A stretch of DNA of 47,945 nucleotides from JACKFB01 sp041389525 (GCA_041389525.1 JAWKRR010000055.1:1-47945); one strand, 5' to 3'. Shown: positions 1 through 9,329, counted from the stretch's first letter. Notes: generated by a model from the sequence alone, not told the origin. Numbers and translations: made by a program.

Positions 1-91
1 GCCATTGCGGATGAAGGCCGCGGCTCCGATACTGCGCCGGGCCCGTCGCGACGGCGGCGACCCAGCCCCAGCACCTCGGAGCCAGCCCGCG

Positions 92-1090
92 ATGAACAGC
101 GAAACCCCAGTGCGGTTCGGAATACTCGGGACCGGCGTCATCGCCGGACAGCTTGCGGCGGCCTTTGTCGACGCGCCCGGCTGCGAGCTTGTCGCGGTGG
201 GCTCGCGCAGTGACACCAGCGCCCAGACCTTCGCGAGGCGTTGGCACATTCCGACCGCCCACGGCACTTACGAGGCGTTATGTGCCGATCCCGCCGTGGA
301 CGTGGTCTACGTCGCCACCCCGCACGCGCTGCACTGCCAGAACACGCTGCTGGCCATCTCCCACGGCAAGGCGGTCCTGTGCGAGAAGCCCTTCGCCATC
401 CACGCCGGCGAGGCGCGGCAAATGGTCAGGGCAGCCCGAGATCGGGGGGTGTTCCTGATGGAGGCGATGTGGACGCGCTTTTTGCCGCTGTGGGTCGAGC
501 TACGCGCCAGGATCTCGGGCGGGCTTATCGGCGACGGGCGCCTGCTCTCCGCGGATTTCGGATTCCGCGCCGACTTTGACCCGGCCAGCATCCTCTTCGA
601 CCCGGCCATGGGCGGCGGCGCGCTGCTGGACGTGGGCGTCTACCCGATCTCGCTGGCCCACATGCTGTGGGGCACGCCCGACGCCGTCAGCGCCGTGGCC
701 GCCTTCGCGCCCAGCGGCGTCGATGACCAATGTGCCGCCACTCTGCGCTTCTCCTCAGGCGCCATCGCACAGATCAGCGCGTCGCTGAGCGCCGAGACCC
801 AGCAAGACGCCACCCTCGCAGGCAGCAAAGCCCGCCTCCGAATCCACCGCCCCTGGTGGCGCCCCGACACGGCGACGGTGACCTACGAGGACGAGCGCAC
901 CGAGGAGATCCACTGCGGCTTTCTCGGCAACGGCTACCCCCACGAGCTCATAGAGGTCGCCCGCTGCGTGCGCGCCGGCCTCTCGGAGAGCGAGACGATG
1001 CCGCTGTCCGAGACGGTCGCCATCCTGGAGACAGCAGACAAAATCCGCGCCCAGATCGGCCTGCGCTACCCGATGGACCCGGCGGGCTGA
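92..1090 (+). CDS. Gfo/Idh/MocA family NAD(P)-dependent oxidoreductase
   Basis: A 332-residue cytosolic oxidoreductase. The N-terminus carries the Rossmann dinucleotide motif GILGTGVIAG (residues 8-17), and CEKPFAIH near residue 100 is the family's EKP signature, whose lysine normally contributes to catalysis. The C-terminal half (GGGALLDVGVYPISLA, then beta-sheet) matches the Gfo/Idh/MocA C-terminal domain, related to trans-1,2-dihydrobenzene-1,2-diol and sugar dehydrogenases. The start is ATG at 92, directly before the Rossmann strand; the frame is open to position 5, but the extra residues are low-complexity Arg/Ala/Pro. The substrate cannot be read from the sequence. The last 15 codons lie in the 157-bp direct repeat and recur at 9753-9790. 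In the ancestral locus this gene converged on the DUF4010 gene now at 9820-11091. Confidence 0.9.
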   Translation: MNSETPVRFGILGTGVIAGQLAAAFVDAPGCELVAVGSRSDTSAQTFARRWHIPTAHGTYEALCADPAVDVVYVATPHALHCQNTLLAISHGKAVLCEKPFAIHAGEARQMVRAARDRGVFLMEAMWTRFLPLWVELRARISGGLIGDGRLLSADFGFRADFDPASILFDPAMGGGALLDVGVYPISLAHMLWGTPDAVSAVAAFAPSGVDDQCAATLRFSSGAIAQISASLSAETQQDATLAGSKARLRIHRPWWRPDTATVTYEDERTEEIHCGFLGNGYPHELIEVARCVRAGLSESETMPLSETVAILETADKIRAQIGLRYPMDPAG

Positions 1091-1199
1091 GGGTGGCGGG
1101 GGCGCGGGGTTAGAGCCACGCGGGGAGGAGGGCGAGGCCGCCGGCGGCGAGCATCGCGAGGAGGCAGGCGGCGACGCGGGCTCCGTAGGCTAGGCCGCC
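1043..1199 (+). repeat. 157-bp direct repeat, left copy
   Basis: Bases 1043-1199 are identical to 9753-9909 (constant offset 8710). The bases just outside differ on both sides (a versus c on the left, c versus g on the right). This copy holds the 3' end and stop of the oxidoreductase and a 90-bp 3' stub (1110-1199) of the leftward DUF4010 gene. The stub lacks the rest of that gene, so the repeat marks the left edge of an insertion or duplication event. Confidence 0.97.
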
Positions 1200-1263
1200 C
1201 GGACTCCGGGGATCAAGCAAGCTACGCAGAGTGTGCGCGTGGGCGACGCGAACTGACTCGACC

Positions 1264-3195
1264 TCAAAACGCCTTGTAGCGGAGGTGGCCCTTCAGGACC
1301 GTTTCACCTGCGACGAAGTCCTCGTACTTCACGTATCGATCGGTGCTGATGGTGACCGCGATGAACGGAACCGCGAAAGCCGAGCCTGCGTATGGCTTGA
1401 AGACAAAGGATCGGTAGTTGTCCGCAAAGGCGAGCCGTCCGCCGCCATGGTCCGCCGAGGACTCGGCCACTCGGTACGGGAGGCTGACCGACACGTTCCC
1501 ACTGCCGGCGCCGGCCTTGGTCACCGTCCCACCGATGCTGATAAAGACATCACAGTATCCGTCGGTCCCGATGGAGTAGTAGTAAGCCATGCTGGACATG
1601 AGCGGTACCGTATCGGCGCTGGACGCGGGGATGAAGTATGTACCGGCCGCGGCGTTGGACTGGCCAGGCGGAAAGGTCAGCGAGAGCGCCGTGTTTTGCG
1701 CGCCAAGCCCGTCGCGCGTCGTGAGCGGAGCGACCCACCAGTTGTCAGCGACCCCCTTCGCTGGCTCCTTGTACATGCGGATCCGCCCGACGAGCTGGAC
1801 TCGCCGCGTGTTCGCGTAGTCTTTCGCCTCGGGGCCGGACATGAAGAAGAAGGTCGTGTCGCGTTGGGTCGCGGCGGGGTCGTTGCGTGTCGCGATGTAG
1901 GCGGCGTCGGGGACGCGGTCGGCCGCCGGGTTGGGGCTGAGCGCGAACGCGAGGCCGGCGTCGGTGCCGCTTCCGTTGACCGCGTACAGGAAGAACGGGC
2001 GGGCATCCGAAGAGGGCCAACTCACCCCCGGCTCCGTGCCGAAGGCGTTTCCGCCGATGGTATTCGGGGTCCCGCCTGGCGCGCTAGCGTCGTCGAAGTG
2101 GTGGTCTGAGCTAGCCACCCGCAGGGTGACCGTACCCGCCAAGTCGTCGGACGGGAGCACGACGTAGCCCGGGTTCCCCGGTCCGCATGGCTGGCCTTCA
2201 CACACGATGCTGAAGCGACCGTTCGCATAGGAGATGCCTAGTCCGTAGGTACCCGGCGCGCCGTTGCCGGCCCAGCGGCAGGACCCCGCGGTGCACGCGC
2301 CGGCGCCGTACCGGGTGACGCACGCGGCGCCATCTGGGAGCTGTGTTGAGGTTGCAACGCACGCGCCTGCTTGATCGCAGGTGTGGACGAGGCAGGTCTG
2401 TGTCTCGATGGCGCCGCAGGTGCGGGCGCAGGCGAGGGACTCTTGCTGCAGGACAAGCTCGGCGTCTGTGGCCTCGGCGTGGGTCTCCAGCGCGGCGATG
2501 CGTGTGCCGTAGGTTGAGTCGGTAGACATCAGCGAGTCCAGCACGGAGTCGATGGCGGAGATGCTCGATTCCACCGTGTCGAGACGCGGGGTGTGGTCTG
2601 CCAGGGTTGCGGCGGCCGAGGCCACGGACGCTGTGTTCTGGGACACGGAAGCCGCGAGCGACTTCGGCGCGAAGGTGTTGTTCGCCTCGACCTGGGTGTA
2701 CGCGGAGACGACAGGCACCCACTGGCTCCCGTCGTGGACCATCAATCGCGCGGTCGCTGTGTCGTACCAAAGCTCGCCGGACGAACTGGCCGCCGGAGGC
2801 TCCCCCTGCGCAGGGAGCGCCACGTTCGCGGCGCGGAGGGCATAGGGCACCGCGACGATGCGCTGTGGCGGATCGAAGGTCTCGCCGTCGATGGTCACGG
2901 AGATCCACGCGCCCGCAGCGAGCGCGCTGGCGTCGACATCTTCCAGGGTGAGTTGGAGCAGGCCGTCGCTCAAGCTCACCGCGCCGAGTTGGGCGCTGAT
3001 GACAGCCCCGCCGGACTCCGCGTCGAGCAGCGTCGCCTCCACCTCGGGCAGAGCCGTGGTCACGGGCGCCCCGTCGGCGTCCTGGAGGTACGCCGTGTAG
3101 GTGATGGACGAGGGGAACGCGAGCAACTCGGCAGGCAACAGGAGTGTCAGTCCGAAGCACGCCGCCCAGCACGGGCCCTTTGTACTGAATGCCAT
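1264..3195 (-). CDS. Secreted coiled-coil, Cys-rich LWY-motif protein (paralogue 1)
   Basis: A 643-residue exported protein of unknown function, last gene of the insert operon. In order: signal peptide (1-26, hydrophobic core FGLTLLLPAELLA); beta-rich domain (27-125) shared almost word for word with the upstream paralogue (QLTLEDVDASALAAGAWI, DGETF-PPQRIVAVP); an ELWYDTATARLMVHDGSQWVPV segment (141-162) like the short beta-motif of phage tail-fibre and other repeat surface proteins; a short heptad-rich helix (about 165-255); a Cys-rich block with about ten cysteines; and a globular C-terminus ending LRYKAF. The ATG at 3195 is chosen because AGGAG lies 8-9 bases upstream and a signal peptide follows. 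The start is 10 bases after the paralogue's stop. It is probably a cell-surface or extracellular fibre or adhesin, by inference. Confidence 0.85.
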   Translation of the reverse strand: MAFSTKGPCWAACFGLTLLLPAELLAFPSSITYTAYLQDADGAPVTTALPEVEATLLDAESGGAVISAQLGAVSLSDGLLQLTLEDVDASALAAGAWISVTIDGETFDPPQRIVAVPYALRAANVALPAQGEPPAASSSGELWYDTATARLMVHDGSQWVPVVSAYTQVEANNTFAPKSLAASVSQNTASVASAAATLADHTPRLDTVESSISAIDSVLDSLMSTDSTYGTRIAALETHAEATDAELVLQQESLACARTCGAIETQTCLVHTCDQAGACVATSTQLPDGAACVTRYGAGACTAGSCRWAGNGAPGTYGLGISYANGRFSIVCEGQPCGPGNPGYVVLPSDDLAGTVTLRVASSDHHFDDASAPGGTPNTIGGNAFGTEPGVSWPSSDARPFFLYAVNGSGTDAGLAFALSPNPAADRVPDAAYIATRNDPAATQRDTTFFFMSGPEAKDYANTRRVQLVGRIRMYKEPAKGVADNWWVAPLTTRDGLGAQNTALSLTFPPGQSNAAAGTYFIPASSADTVPLMSSMAYYYSIGTDGYCDVFISIGGTVTKAGAGSGNVSVSLPYRVAESSADHGGGRLAFADNYRSFVFKPYAGSAFAVPFIAVTISTDRYVKYEDFVAGETVLKGHLRYKAF

Positions 3196-3205
3196 ATCTG
3201 GCTCC

Positions 3206-5476
3206 TCAAAATGCCTTGTATCTGAGCGTGCCGACCACGCTCCGCGAACCGTCGAGGAAGTCATCGCACCGCATCGCCTGGGCGTCGTTCGGGCTATCGG
3301 CTCCGCCCATCAGTCTCGCAAGAGCGATTCCCTCGTAAAAGCCGAAGAAGAATGGCCAGGCACGATCGACGCCGTTGACAGCTCGGAAAATGCGCCCGCT
3401 TCCTCCGAAGCTGTTGGGTTCCGCAGCGCGATACGGCAGGGAGAGCCCAACGTAGTCACTGCTGAGGCCGTCTGCGCCGCCATCTAGGCGGAGATACACG
3501 GACAAGTCGCACTGACCGTCCGGCGCGATTTGATAGGTTACCGTTTGCTCGGAAAAAGTCGGTGGCTGACCCGCGCTCGTGCCAAGCTTTGCTAAGAACT
3601 GGCCGGGAGCGGCCCCGGCCTGCCCGGCGGGGAGTGTGAACGACATGGGAATCCACTGTGCGCCAAGGCCGTCACGGGGCCCGGGGGGGACAACCCACCA
3701 GTTGTCAGCCACGCCTTTTGCCGGCTCCTTGTACATTCGGAACCGACCCACCAGAACCGCCCGTTGGCCCGCGAACGTCAGCGCCTCGGGGCCCGAAAGA
3801 AAAAAGATGGACGCATCCTGCTGATCGGTGGCCGGATTGTTCCGATAGCCAATCGCCGCGAGTGAGGTTGGCGCGGCGACCAAGTTTGGAGCCGGGCTGA
3901 TGAAGAAGGCGACCTCGTGCGTCTCAGCCGGTCTGGCCACCGCGTACAGGAAGAAGGGCCGCGGAGCAGTGCTGGGCCAGGAAACACCCGGCGTAGTTCC
4001 GAATGGGTTGCCGCCCAACGAGCTGGGTGTCCCGTCCGGTGCGTTGGCGTCGTCAAAGTAGTGGGCCGTTGAATCGACTCGCGCGGTCACAAAGCCGCTG
4101 CCCTCTGCGTTCGACGTCACGATGTATCCGGGATTGGCTGGACCACAGGCCGCCCCGCCGCACGCGATACTGAGTCGCCCGCTCTCATACTTGATGCCGA
4201 GGCCGTATGCCCCACCCATCGATCCGCCCTCCCAGCGGCAGGCGCCGCCGGTGCACGACCCGGCACCGAAGCGGGTGACGCACGCGGCTCCGTCTGGGAG
4301 CGGAGTTGTGGTCGGCGTGCACGCGCCAGCGTCGCAGGCGTGCACCACGCACGTCCTGCTCTCGTCCGCCGCGCATGCGCCAGCGCAAGCTAGCGCCGCT
4401 TGAAGGCTCTCGAGCGAGGCGGAGTTGGCGGCGGTCGCGCTTTCCACGTCTTTGAGGCGTGTGTCCAGACCCTGCGTCGCGGAATCGATCGCGTCCGACA
4501 GCTCGATCGTTGTCACACCGCTGGACTCCAGCGTCGTCAATCGTGCGTCCTGCTGCGCGTTCGCGGAGGCCGCGGCCGCGACGTCGTTCTGCAGTGTGCC
4601 CACGTCGCCGGCCAGGTTGGCCAAGCTCGTGCCATGGTCCGTACTCTTCGACTCCAGTTGCCCAACTCGCGCATCGAGTTCGGAAACCACTTGGCCCGCG
4701 CTCGTCGCTCCCGCTTCGAGCGCGTCGATGCGCGAGCCCAGATTGGTGTCGGCGCTTGCGAAACCCTCGTAAGCGGATTGGAGATCGCCGAGCACACTCT
4801 CGAACGCCTCGAAGTTGGCGTCTAAGGTGCTGACGTCGTCGGCGAGGGCGGACGCAGAGTTCTGCAAGGCCACGCCTGCGGCTTCGAGGGCGGTGACCTG
4901 TCCGGCCAAGGCGGCCGGCGCAAACGCTGCGTCGGCCTCGGCTTTCAGGTAGCAGTTCACGACCGGAACCCAGGTGGTGCCGTCGTGAAGCATCAGCTTG
5001 CCTGAGGCCGTGTTGTACCAGAGTTCGCCCGAGGAGCTGGCGTCCGGCGGCGCCGGTTGAACTGGAAAGGCGGTGTTGGCCGCACGCAAAGCGAAGGGCA
5101 CCGCGACGATCCGCTGTGGCGGTTCGAAAGTCTCGCCGTCGATCGTCAACTCGATCCAAGCGCCCGCGGCCAGCGCACTGGCGTCGACGTCTTCCAGGGT
5201 CAGCTGGAGCAGCCCGTCGTCGAACTCGACGGCGCCCGGGGTTGACGTGATGACGGTGCCGCCCGTTGGGGAGTCGAGAAGGACCGCGACAACGCTCGAT
5301 GGGGCAGTGCTCGCCGCGCCGCTTGGGTCCTGAAGGTACGCTGTGTAGGTGATCGCTGACGGCACCGCCCCGGCATGGGTCGGTAGCGCGATGCCGCAGG
5401 TGGCGAACGCAAGGAACGCGACCGTTCTGCGGGCGGTGCGGCGTCGCAGCGGCTGGGGCGTCCGGGGAGTTGTCAT
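3206..5476 (-). CDS. Secreted coiled-coil, Cys-rich LWY-motif protein (paralogue 2)
   Basis: A 756-residue paralogue of the next gene with the same architecture: signal peptide (about 15-37), beta-rich domain (38-135), ELWYNTASGKLMLHDGTTWVPV (151-172), a long heptad-like region (about 180-365), a Cys-rich block (CAGACAADESRTC..., about 365-425) and a globular C-terminus ending LRYKAF. Its coiled-coil stalk is about 100 residues longer than that of the 643-residue copy, while both ends are conserved. That suggests duplication followed by stalk-length change. A GGAG ribosome-binding site precedes the ATG. No enzyme motif is visible. The architecture fits a surface appendage or adhesin-like protein, possibly oligomeric through the stalk; function is unproven. 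Confidence 0.87.
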   Translation of the reverse strand: MTTPRTPQPLRRRTARRTVAFLAFATCGIALPTHAGAVPSAITYTAYLQDPSGAASTAPSSVVAVLLDSPTGGTVITSTPGAVEFDDGLLQLTLEDVDASALAAGAWIELTIDGETFEPPQRIVAVPFALRAANTAFPVQPAPPDASSSGELWYNTASGKLMLHDGTTWVPVVNCYLKAEADAAFAPAALAGQVTALEAAGVALQNSASALADDVSTLDANFEAFESVLGDLQSAYEGFASADTNLGSRIDALEAGATSAGQVVSELDARVGQLESKSTDHGTSLANLAGDVGTLQNDVAAAASANAQQDARLTTLESSGVTTIELSDAIDSATQGLDTRLKDVESATAANSASLESLQAALACAGACAADESRTCVVHACDAGACTPTTTPLPDGAACVTRFGAGSCTGGACRWEGGSMGGAYGLGIKYESGRLSIACGGAACGPANPGYIVTSNAEGSGFVTARVDSTAHYFDDANAPDGTPSSLGGNPFGTTPGVSWPSTAPRPFFLYAVARPAETHEVAFFISPAPNLVAAPTSLAAIGYRNNPATDQQDASIFFLSGPEALTFAGQRAVLVGRFRMYKEPAKGVADNWWVVPPGPRDGLGAQWIPMSFTLPAGQAGAAPGQFLAKLGTSAGQPPTFSEQTVTYQIAPDGQCDLSVYLRLDGGADGLSSDYVGLSLPYRAAEPNSFGGSGRIFRAVNGVDRAWPFFFGFYEGIALARLMGGADSPNDAQAMRCDDFLDGSRSVVGTLRYKAF

Positions 5477-5526
5477 TGGGAACTCCAGGTCGTGGGCGTA
5501 TGCAAGGCGGCGCGCCTCTTGGTGAA

Positions 5527-6207
5527 CTACGGCAGCGGCCCAGGGGCGGGCGACAGGGTACTGCCGCTCGGGGACGAGGCGATCCCGGTCGCTAGCCCGC
5601 CGCCTACCGGAATCAGCTTGCGGCCGCTGGGCGATGTGGCAGTTCCCACCACGTAGGCCGGTTGCAGCGCGAGCGGAGGCGCCAGGGTGACATCGGGATC
5701 GGAAACGGTGTCGCCGTCCGCGTCAGCGTCGGGCGTTCCAACCGAGTCCGCGTCAGATGAGTCAGGGGCGGTCTCCGCCGCGTCGGCGTCCGCCACGACG
5801 TCGCCCTCCGCATCCGTACTGGTATCGTCGGCATCTGATGCGCTGGTGTCCGATCCCTCAGCGTCCAGTTCTGCGCTGTCGGCGTCAGAGCCGCCGTCTG
5901 GGACGTCGGTCTCAGTCGTGTCGAGCGCCGAGTCCGAGCCGTCGACGTCCGCGTCTCCGATGTCGGTCTTCGCGTCGACGCCGTCGGGTGTCACGTCGGC
6001 TGCGTCCGATACATCGGGCTTTGTGCCTGAGTCGATCTCTGAAGAGTCGGCAATGCTGTCGCCTTGAGCGTCCGCGTCACCGGCGTTCTGAAGCGCTGCT
6101 GGGTCAGCGCAAGCGGCCCCGAATGACATGAGGCAGGCTAGAGCCGCCGGGACCGCCGCGCGCAGCGCGTTCGGCCCTCGGAGTGCAGGAGCACGACGCG
6201 AAGTCAT
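5527..6207 (-). CDS. Asp/Ser-rich lipoprotein
   Basis: A 226-residue predicted lipoprotein. The signal sequence ends in a lipobox-like SFGAAC, followed by a highly acidic, low-complexity region dominated by Asp, Ser, Ala and Thr (many DAD, SDAD and TPD repeats) to about residue 180. A short Pro/Gly/Ser tail ends the protein (PSGRKLIPVGGG and similar). ATG at 6207 is preferred over an upstream in-frame start at 6309 because GGAGG lies about 10 bases upstream and the signal peptide follows. No catalytic domain is present. Such acidic lipoproteins are common in delta-proteobacterial relatives and may act as surface linkers or calcium-binding spacers. It sits between the kinase/PEGA pair and the two fibre-like proteins, so it may be a surface partner of the latter. 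Confidence 0.8.
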   Translation of the reverse strand: MTSRRAPALRGPNALRAAVPAALACLMSFGAACADPAALQNAGDADAQGDSIADSSEIDSGTKPDVSDAADVTPDGVDAKTDIGDADVDGSDSALDTTETDVPDGGSDADSAELDAEGSDTSASDADDTSTDAEGDVVADADAAETAPDSSDADSVGTPDADADGDTVSDPDVTLAPPLALQPAYVVGTATSPSGRKLIPVGGGLATGIASSPSGSTLSPAPGPLP

Positions 6208-6372
6208 CACGACCGAGACCTCCGATAGTGTTGGTGCGTTATGTCCCCGATCGGCCTTCCGGGCTAAGCGGAACGGGGCTGTCGCGCTCTGTGGAGAAGA
6301 GGCCCCCACCGTCGCGCGACGCCTATGCGGCCGTCAATCGCAGCGCGGCCCCGCACCCCGAATTCATGGGTG

Positions 6373-7479
6373 TCACGGCAGAATCACTGTCACTTGCGCG
6401 CCTACTCGCGGACCAAAGATCGGGTCAATTCTGAGAGCGGACGAGGTCGGCCCCGAGCTGCCGGATCTGCTACCCACGATGAGTAGGATTGCGCCGGTCA
6501 CCGCCGTCGCCCCGCCCACCGCGTAGAGCGCAGCGGCCGCCGTCTGACGCCGGTCGGCCTGCTTGTTCAGCGTGTTCCAGCGGGCTAGTTCGTCGCCCTG
6601 CAGCACGACACTGCCACCGCCGCTCAAGTCGTCGGCTGCGTCCACAGCACTTTGGCCCCACACACTCATGCCGATCCCGGTTCCGACCGCTCCAACCCCA
6701 AGGCCGAGCAGCACAGCACCCGCCCGCACCATGCCGATTCGCTTCGGCGCTGGTGGCACCACGACGACCGGGGGGGCGAAGACTGGCTCAGGCACCGGTG
6801 GCGGCGGCACGGGCTCGGGCGGGTCCACTGCGCTGAGCGAGAATCGCTCGATGGCGCCAATCCCCGCGCGCACTTGCACACCCTGTGTCTGAGTTTTCCG
6901 CCCCGGCGCGCTGATGGTCAATTGATGCTGCCCAGCGGTGATTGCCAGCGTGCGCGGGGCTACGAACTCTTGGCCCGCTATCGTGACCAGGGCGTCAGGG
7001 GCGTCCGCTTCGATGCGAATCCAGCCCAACTGCCCGTCGCACTTGGCGGTCACCTCGGGCATCGTCTTGTCGATGTAGCCGCGCTCCGTCGCGTTCGGTT
7101 CCATGTCCGCCGCCAAGAGCAGGTTCAGCACCGAATCGCACGGTTGATCGAGCACCTTGTGCAGCCCCGCCCGCAGCATCGCCAGCTCGGGGTTTGGGTC
7201 GACGGTGAACGCGCGGTCGGCCTTCTTCATCGCGGCGGCGTAGCGGCCGGCGTCGTGGTCGCCCCAGGCCCGCTGCTGGAGCGCCGCGGCCATGCGCATC
7301 TGGTCTCGCGTGGGAGGCGACACCTCGGGGAGGGTCGGCAGCAGGACGCGCGTGCCTCCGCTCGGCGGGGCGGCCAACGCGGTCGCCGCGGAAAGGGAGA
7401 GCGCGCACAAGGCCAAGATGGTGGCTGCGATCCTCCGTGCTGCAGGCCTCGCGTGTGGTTTCGAATTCGCGTGCCTCAT
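6373..7479 (-). CDS. TPR/PEGA-like secreted or membrane protein in kinase operon
   Basis: A 368-residue protein with an N-terminal signal sequence (AATILALCALSLSAATALA). It continues with a helical TPR-like region (about 55-130, RAWGDHDAGRYAAAMKKADRAF...NPELAMLRAGL), a PEGA-like beta domain (about 150-215, GWIRIEADAPDALVTIAGQEF...GQHQLTISAPG), a proline/valine-rich linker, and two hydrophobic segments in the last 120 residues. The start overlaps the kinase stop by four bases, so the two are probably translationally coupled. TPR-PEGA-two-TM proteins beside Hanks kinases are common in Myxococcota and are thought to sit at the envelope, but the role of this one is unknown. Confidence 0.85.
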   Translation of the reverse strand: MRHANSKPHARPAARRIAATILALCALSLSAATALAAPPSGGTRVLLPTLPEVSPPTRDQMRMAAALQQRAWGDHDAGRYAAAMKKADRAFTVDPNPELAMLRAGLHKVLDQPCDSVLNLLLAADMEPNATERGYIDKTMPEVTAKCDGQLGWIRIEADAPDALVTIAGQEFVAPRTLAITAGQHQLTISAPGRKTQTQGVQVRAGIGAIERFSLSAVDPPEPVPPPPVPEPVFAPPVVVVPPAPKRIGMVRAGAVLLGLGVGAVGTGIGMSVWGQSAVDAADDLSGGGSVVLQGDELARWNTLNKQADRRQTAAAALYAVGGATAVTGAILLIVGSRSGSSGPTSSALRIDPIFGPRVGAQVTVILP

Positions 7480-9329
7480 TCGCAGGTCCCGTCGCTTCGG
7501 CAGCGATTTCGCGGCAGGTCTGACCCCGGCCGCTCAGGGACGGTTGAAGTCCGACGAGTCGCGACGTGGGCCCGCTCAAACCTCACTTGGCCGGCCTCAA
7601 TTTCCGCGGAGCCAAGCTCGACCTCTTGCTTGTACCCATTCCCTCGTGCGCGCAAATTGACCCGCTCGCCCGCGTCGAGGGCGTCCAGCACCTCCTGGGC
7701 GACAGTCCACTTCCGCTGTCCGGCGTCTGGAATGGTCACCGCTGAGTTCTCGCCGATCTGGTAGCTGACTGGCGCGGCCCCGCGGGGTGTGAACTCGAGC
7801 GTTGGAAGCGCCACAAGCTCGACCGAGATCAGCGGATCGAGCTCAGCGTCAACCACCGGCAGCTTCACCTCAGAGCGACGATAGCCACTGGCGCGGACCT
7901 GCAATGGGAACTTCGCGCGGGTCTCCTCGAGCCCGATCTCCAAGGGAACGGAGCCCAGAGCCTCGCCGCGAGCGTCGAATACGGTGGCGCCCTTGACGTT
8001 CGCGGTGATCGTTAGCGTCACTTCGGGGACTGGGACCGGAGGGTCCTCGTGGATCGTCACAGGAGGGGCCGGTTTCGATATAGGGGACGTAGCGCCGAGG
8101 CTTTCAACGGCCGGCGGTTCCGGTGCAGGCGTTGCGACAGCCGGGATGGGCTCTGACGCCTTCGCCTCCGGGGTCGCCTCGGGAACGTCAGAGCCCCGAC
8201 CTGAAAGGACCAGCCCGACCGCCCCAGCCGCGAGCAAGACCGCCACCGCAGCGCCCGCAGCGAGTCCGAAATGGCGTCGCCCGGGCCGAGCCTCGATACC
8301 GCTTAGCCCCGTCGACGCGGCTACGCCCAAATCGGTCGTGGCCGCGTGGGCTGCGCCAGACGTTGCAGGAGGGCGGCTCCCCTGCGTTGGGGGCGAGCCT
8401 GCGGGCCGCCTCTGGGGTTCTGTAGCCGCCGTTCCAAGGTGCCAGCCTCGGTCTCGCGAGCCGCTGGGCGCCCCCAGGGCGTCGAGTCGCGCCAGGACGT
8501 CTTCAGCGCTCCCGGGCCGATCTTCGGCGAGCTTGGCCAACATGCTGCCGACCAGCCCTTCCAGCCCCTCCGCGAATGGAGTGCCCGAGGCCTCTCCCAG
8601 CGTGGAGGGTTGGCGCTGCATGTGCGCGGTCATCCAGGCTACTCCCTGTGCCGCGCCCTCCGCCTCGATACGCCACGGCGGCGAGCCGGTTAGCAACTCG
8701 AACAGCACGCAGCCGACCGCGTAGAGGTCCGTCCGCGCGTCGGCCTCTTGCCCCAACCAGCGCTCCGGGGCCATGTACTTGGGTGACCCGATGGTCGCGT
8801 TCGTCGCCGTCGGCCCCGCTGAGCCGGCGACCTTTGAGATCCCAAAGTCGACGACCTTCACGAAATCCGGCTCGCCGAACTGGTCTACGAGCATGATGTT
8901 GTCTGGCTTGATGTCGCGGTGAATGATGTCGTTGGCGTGTGCTTCACCCAGGCTCTTCAGGACCTGACGAATGATGCGCAGCGCTCGATCGAGACCGATG
9001 GGGGCCTCGTCCTTGATCAGCTTCGTCAGCGGACGTCCGGCGATAAACTCCATGACCAGGAACAGGGTGCCGTCAGCCTCCCACCCATAGTCGACCACCC
9101 GAACGGTGTTGGGGTGGTGGAGCCTCGAGGTGTTGCGGGCTTCCAACTCGAACCGCTCTACCACTTGGTTTTCTTGAGCCAAGTGGGGCCAGAGCACCTT
9201 GACGGCGAAGAAGCCGCCCGTCTGAACGTGCCGCGCCTTGTAGACGCCGCCAAAGCCGCCGCTCCCAAGGTGCTCGGTGACCTTGTACTTTCCTGCGATG
9301 AGCCGGCCGATGATGCTTTCGTTTGCCAT
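7476..9329 (-). CDS. Hanks-type Ser/Thr protein kinase with C-terminal transmembrane and extracytoplasmic region
   Basis: A 617-residue eukaryotic-type kinase. Residues 15-285 form the kinase domain: glycine loop GSGGFGGVY (22-30), Lys44 in AVKVLW, catalytic loop HRDIKPDN (137-144, Asp139), DFG at 161-163, and an APE motif (MAPER). All key residues are present, so it should be active. A Pro/Ser/Thr-rich linker leads to one membrane helix (about 353-377) and an external region with a PEGA-like stretch (TITANVKGATVFDARGEALGSVPLEIGL). The ATG at 9329 is chosen because the fold starts there; upstream in-frame sequence is random-looking. It is the first gene of the leftward insert operon, with a plausible promoter at 9424-9452. 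It probably phosphorylates cytoplasmic targets in response to an envelope signal. Confidence 0.93.
   Translation of the reverse strand: MANESIIGRLIAGKYKVTEHLGSGGFGGVYKARHVQTGGFFAVKVLWPHLAQENQVVERFELEARNTSRLHHPNTVRVVDYGWEADGTLFLVMEFIAGRPLTKLIKDEAPIGLDRALRIIRQVLKSLGEAHANDIIHRDIKPDNIMLVDQFGEPDFVKVVDFGISKVAGSAGPTATNATIGSPKYMAPERWLGQEADARTDLYAVGCVLFELLTGSPPWRIEAEGAAQGVAWMTAHMQRQPSTLGEASGTPFAEGLEGLVGSMLAKLAEDRPGSAEDVLARLDALGAPSGSRDRGWHLGTAATEPQRRPAGSPPTQGSRPPATSGAAHAATTDLGVAASTGLSGIEARPGRRHFGLAAGAAVAVLLAAGAVGLVLSGRGSDVPEATPEAKASEPIPAVATPAPEPPAVESLGATSPISKPAPPVTIHEDPPVPVPEVTLTITANVKGATVFDARGEALGSVPLEIGLEETRAKFPLQVRASGYRRSEVKLPVVDAELDPLISVELVALPTLEFTPRGAAPVSYQIGENSAVTIPDAGQRKWTVAQEVLDALDAGERVNLRARGNGYKQEVELGSAEIEAGQVRFERAHVATRRTSTVPERPGSDLPRNRCRSDGTCE

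Noticed and set aside
1226..1233. GCAGAGTG near the left edge of the insert matching GCAGAGTG in the hairpin at the right edge
   Set aside because: An eight-base match over this distance is easily chance, and no further terminal symmetry follows.
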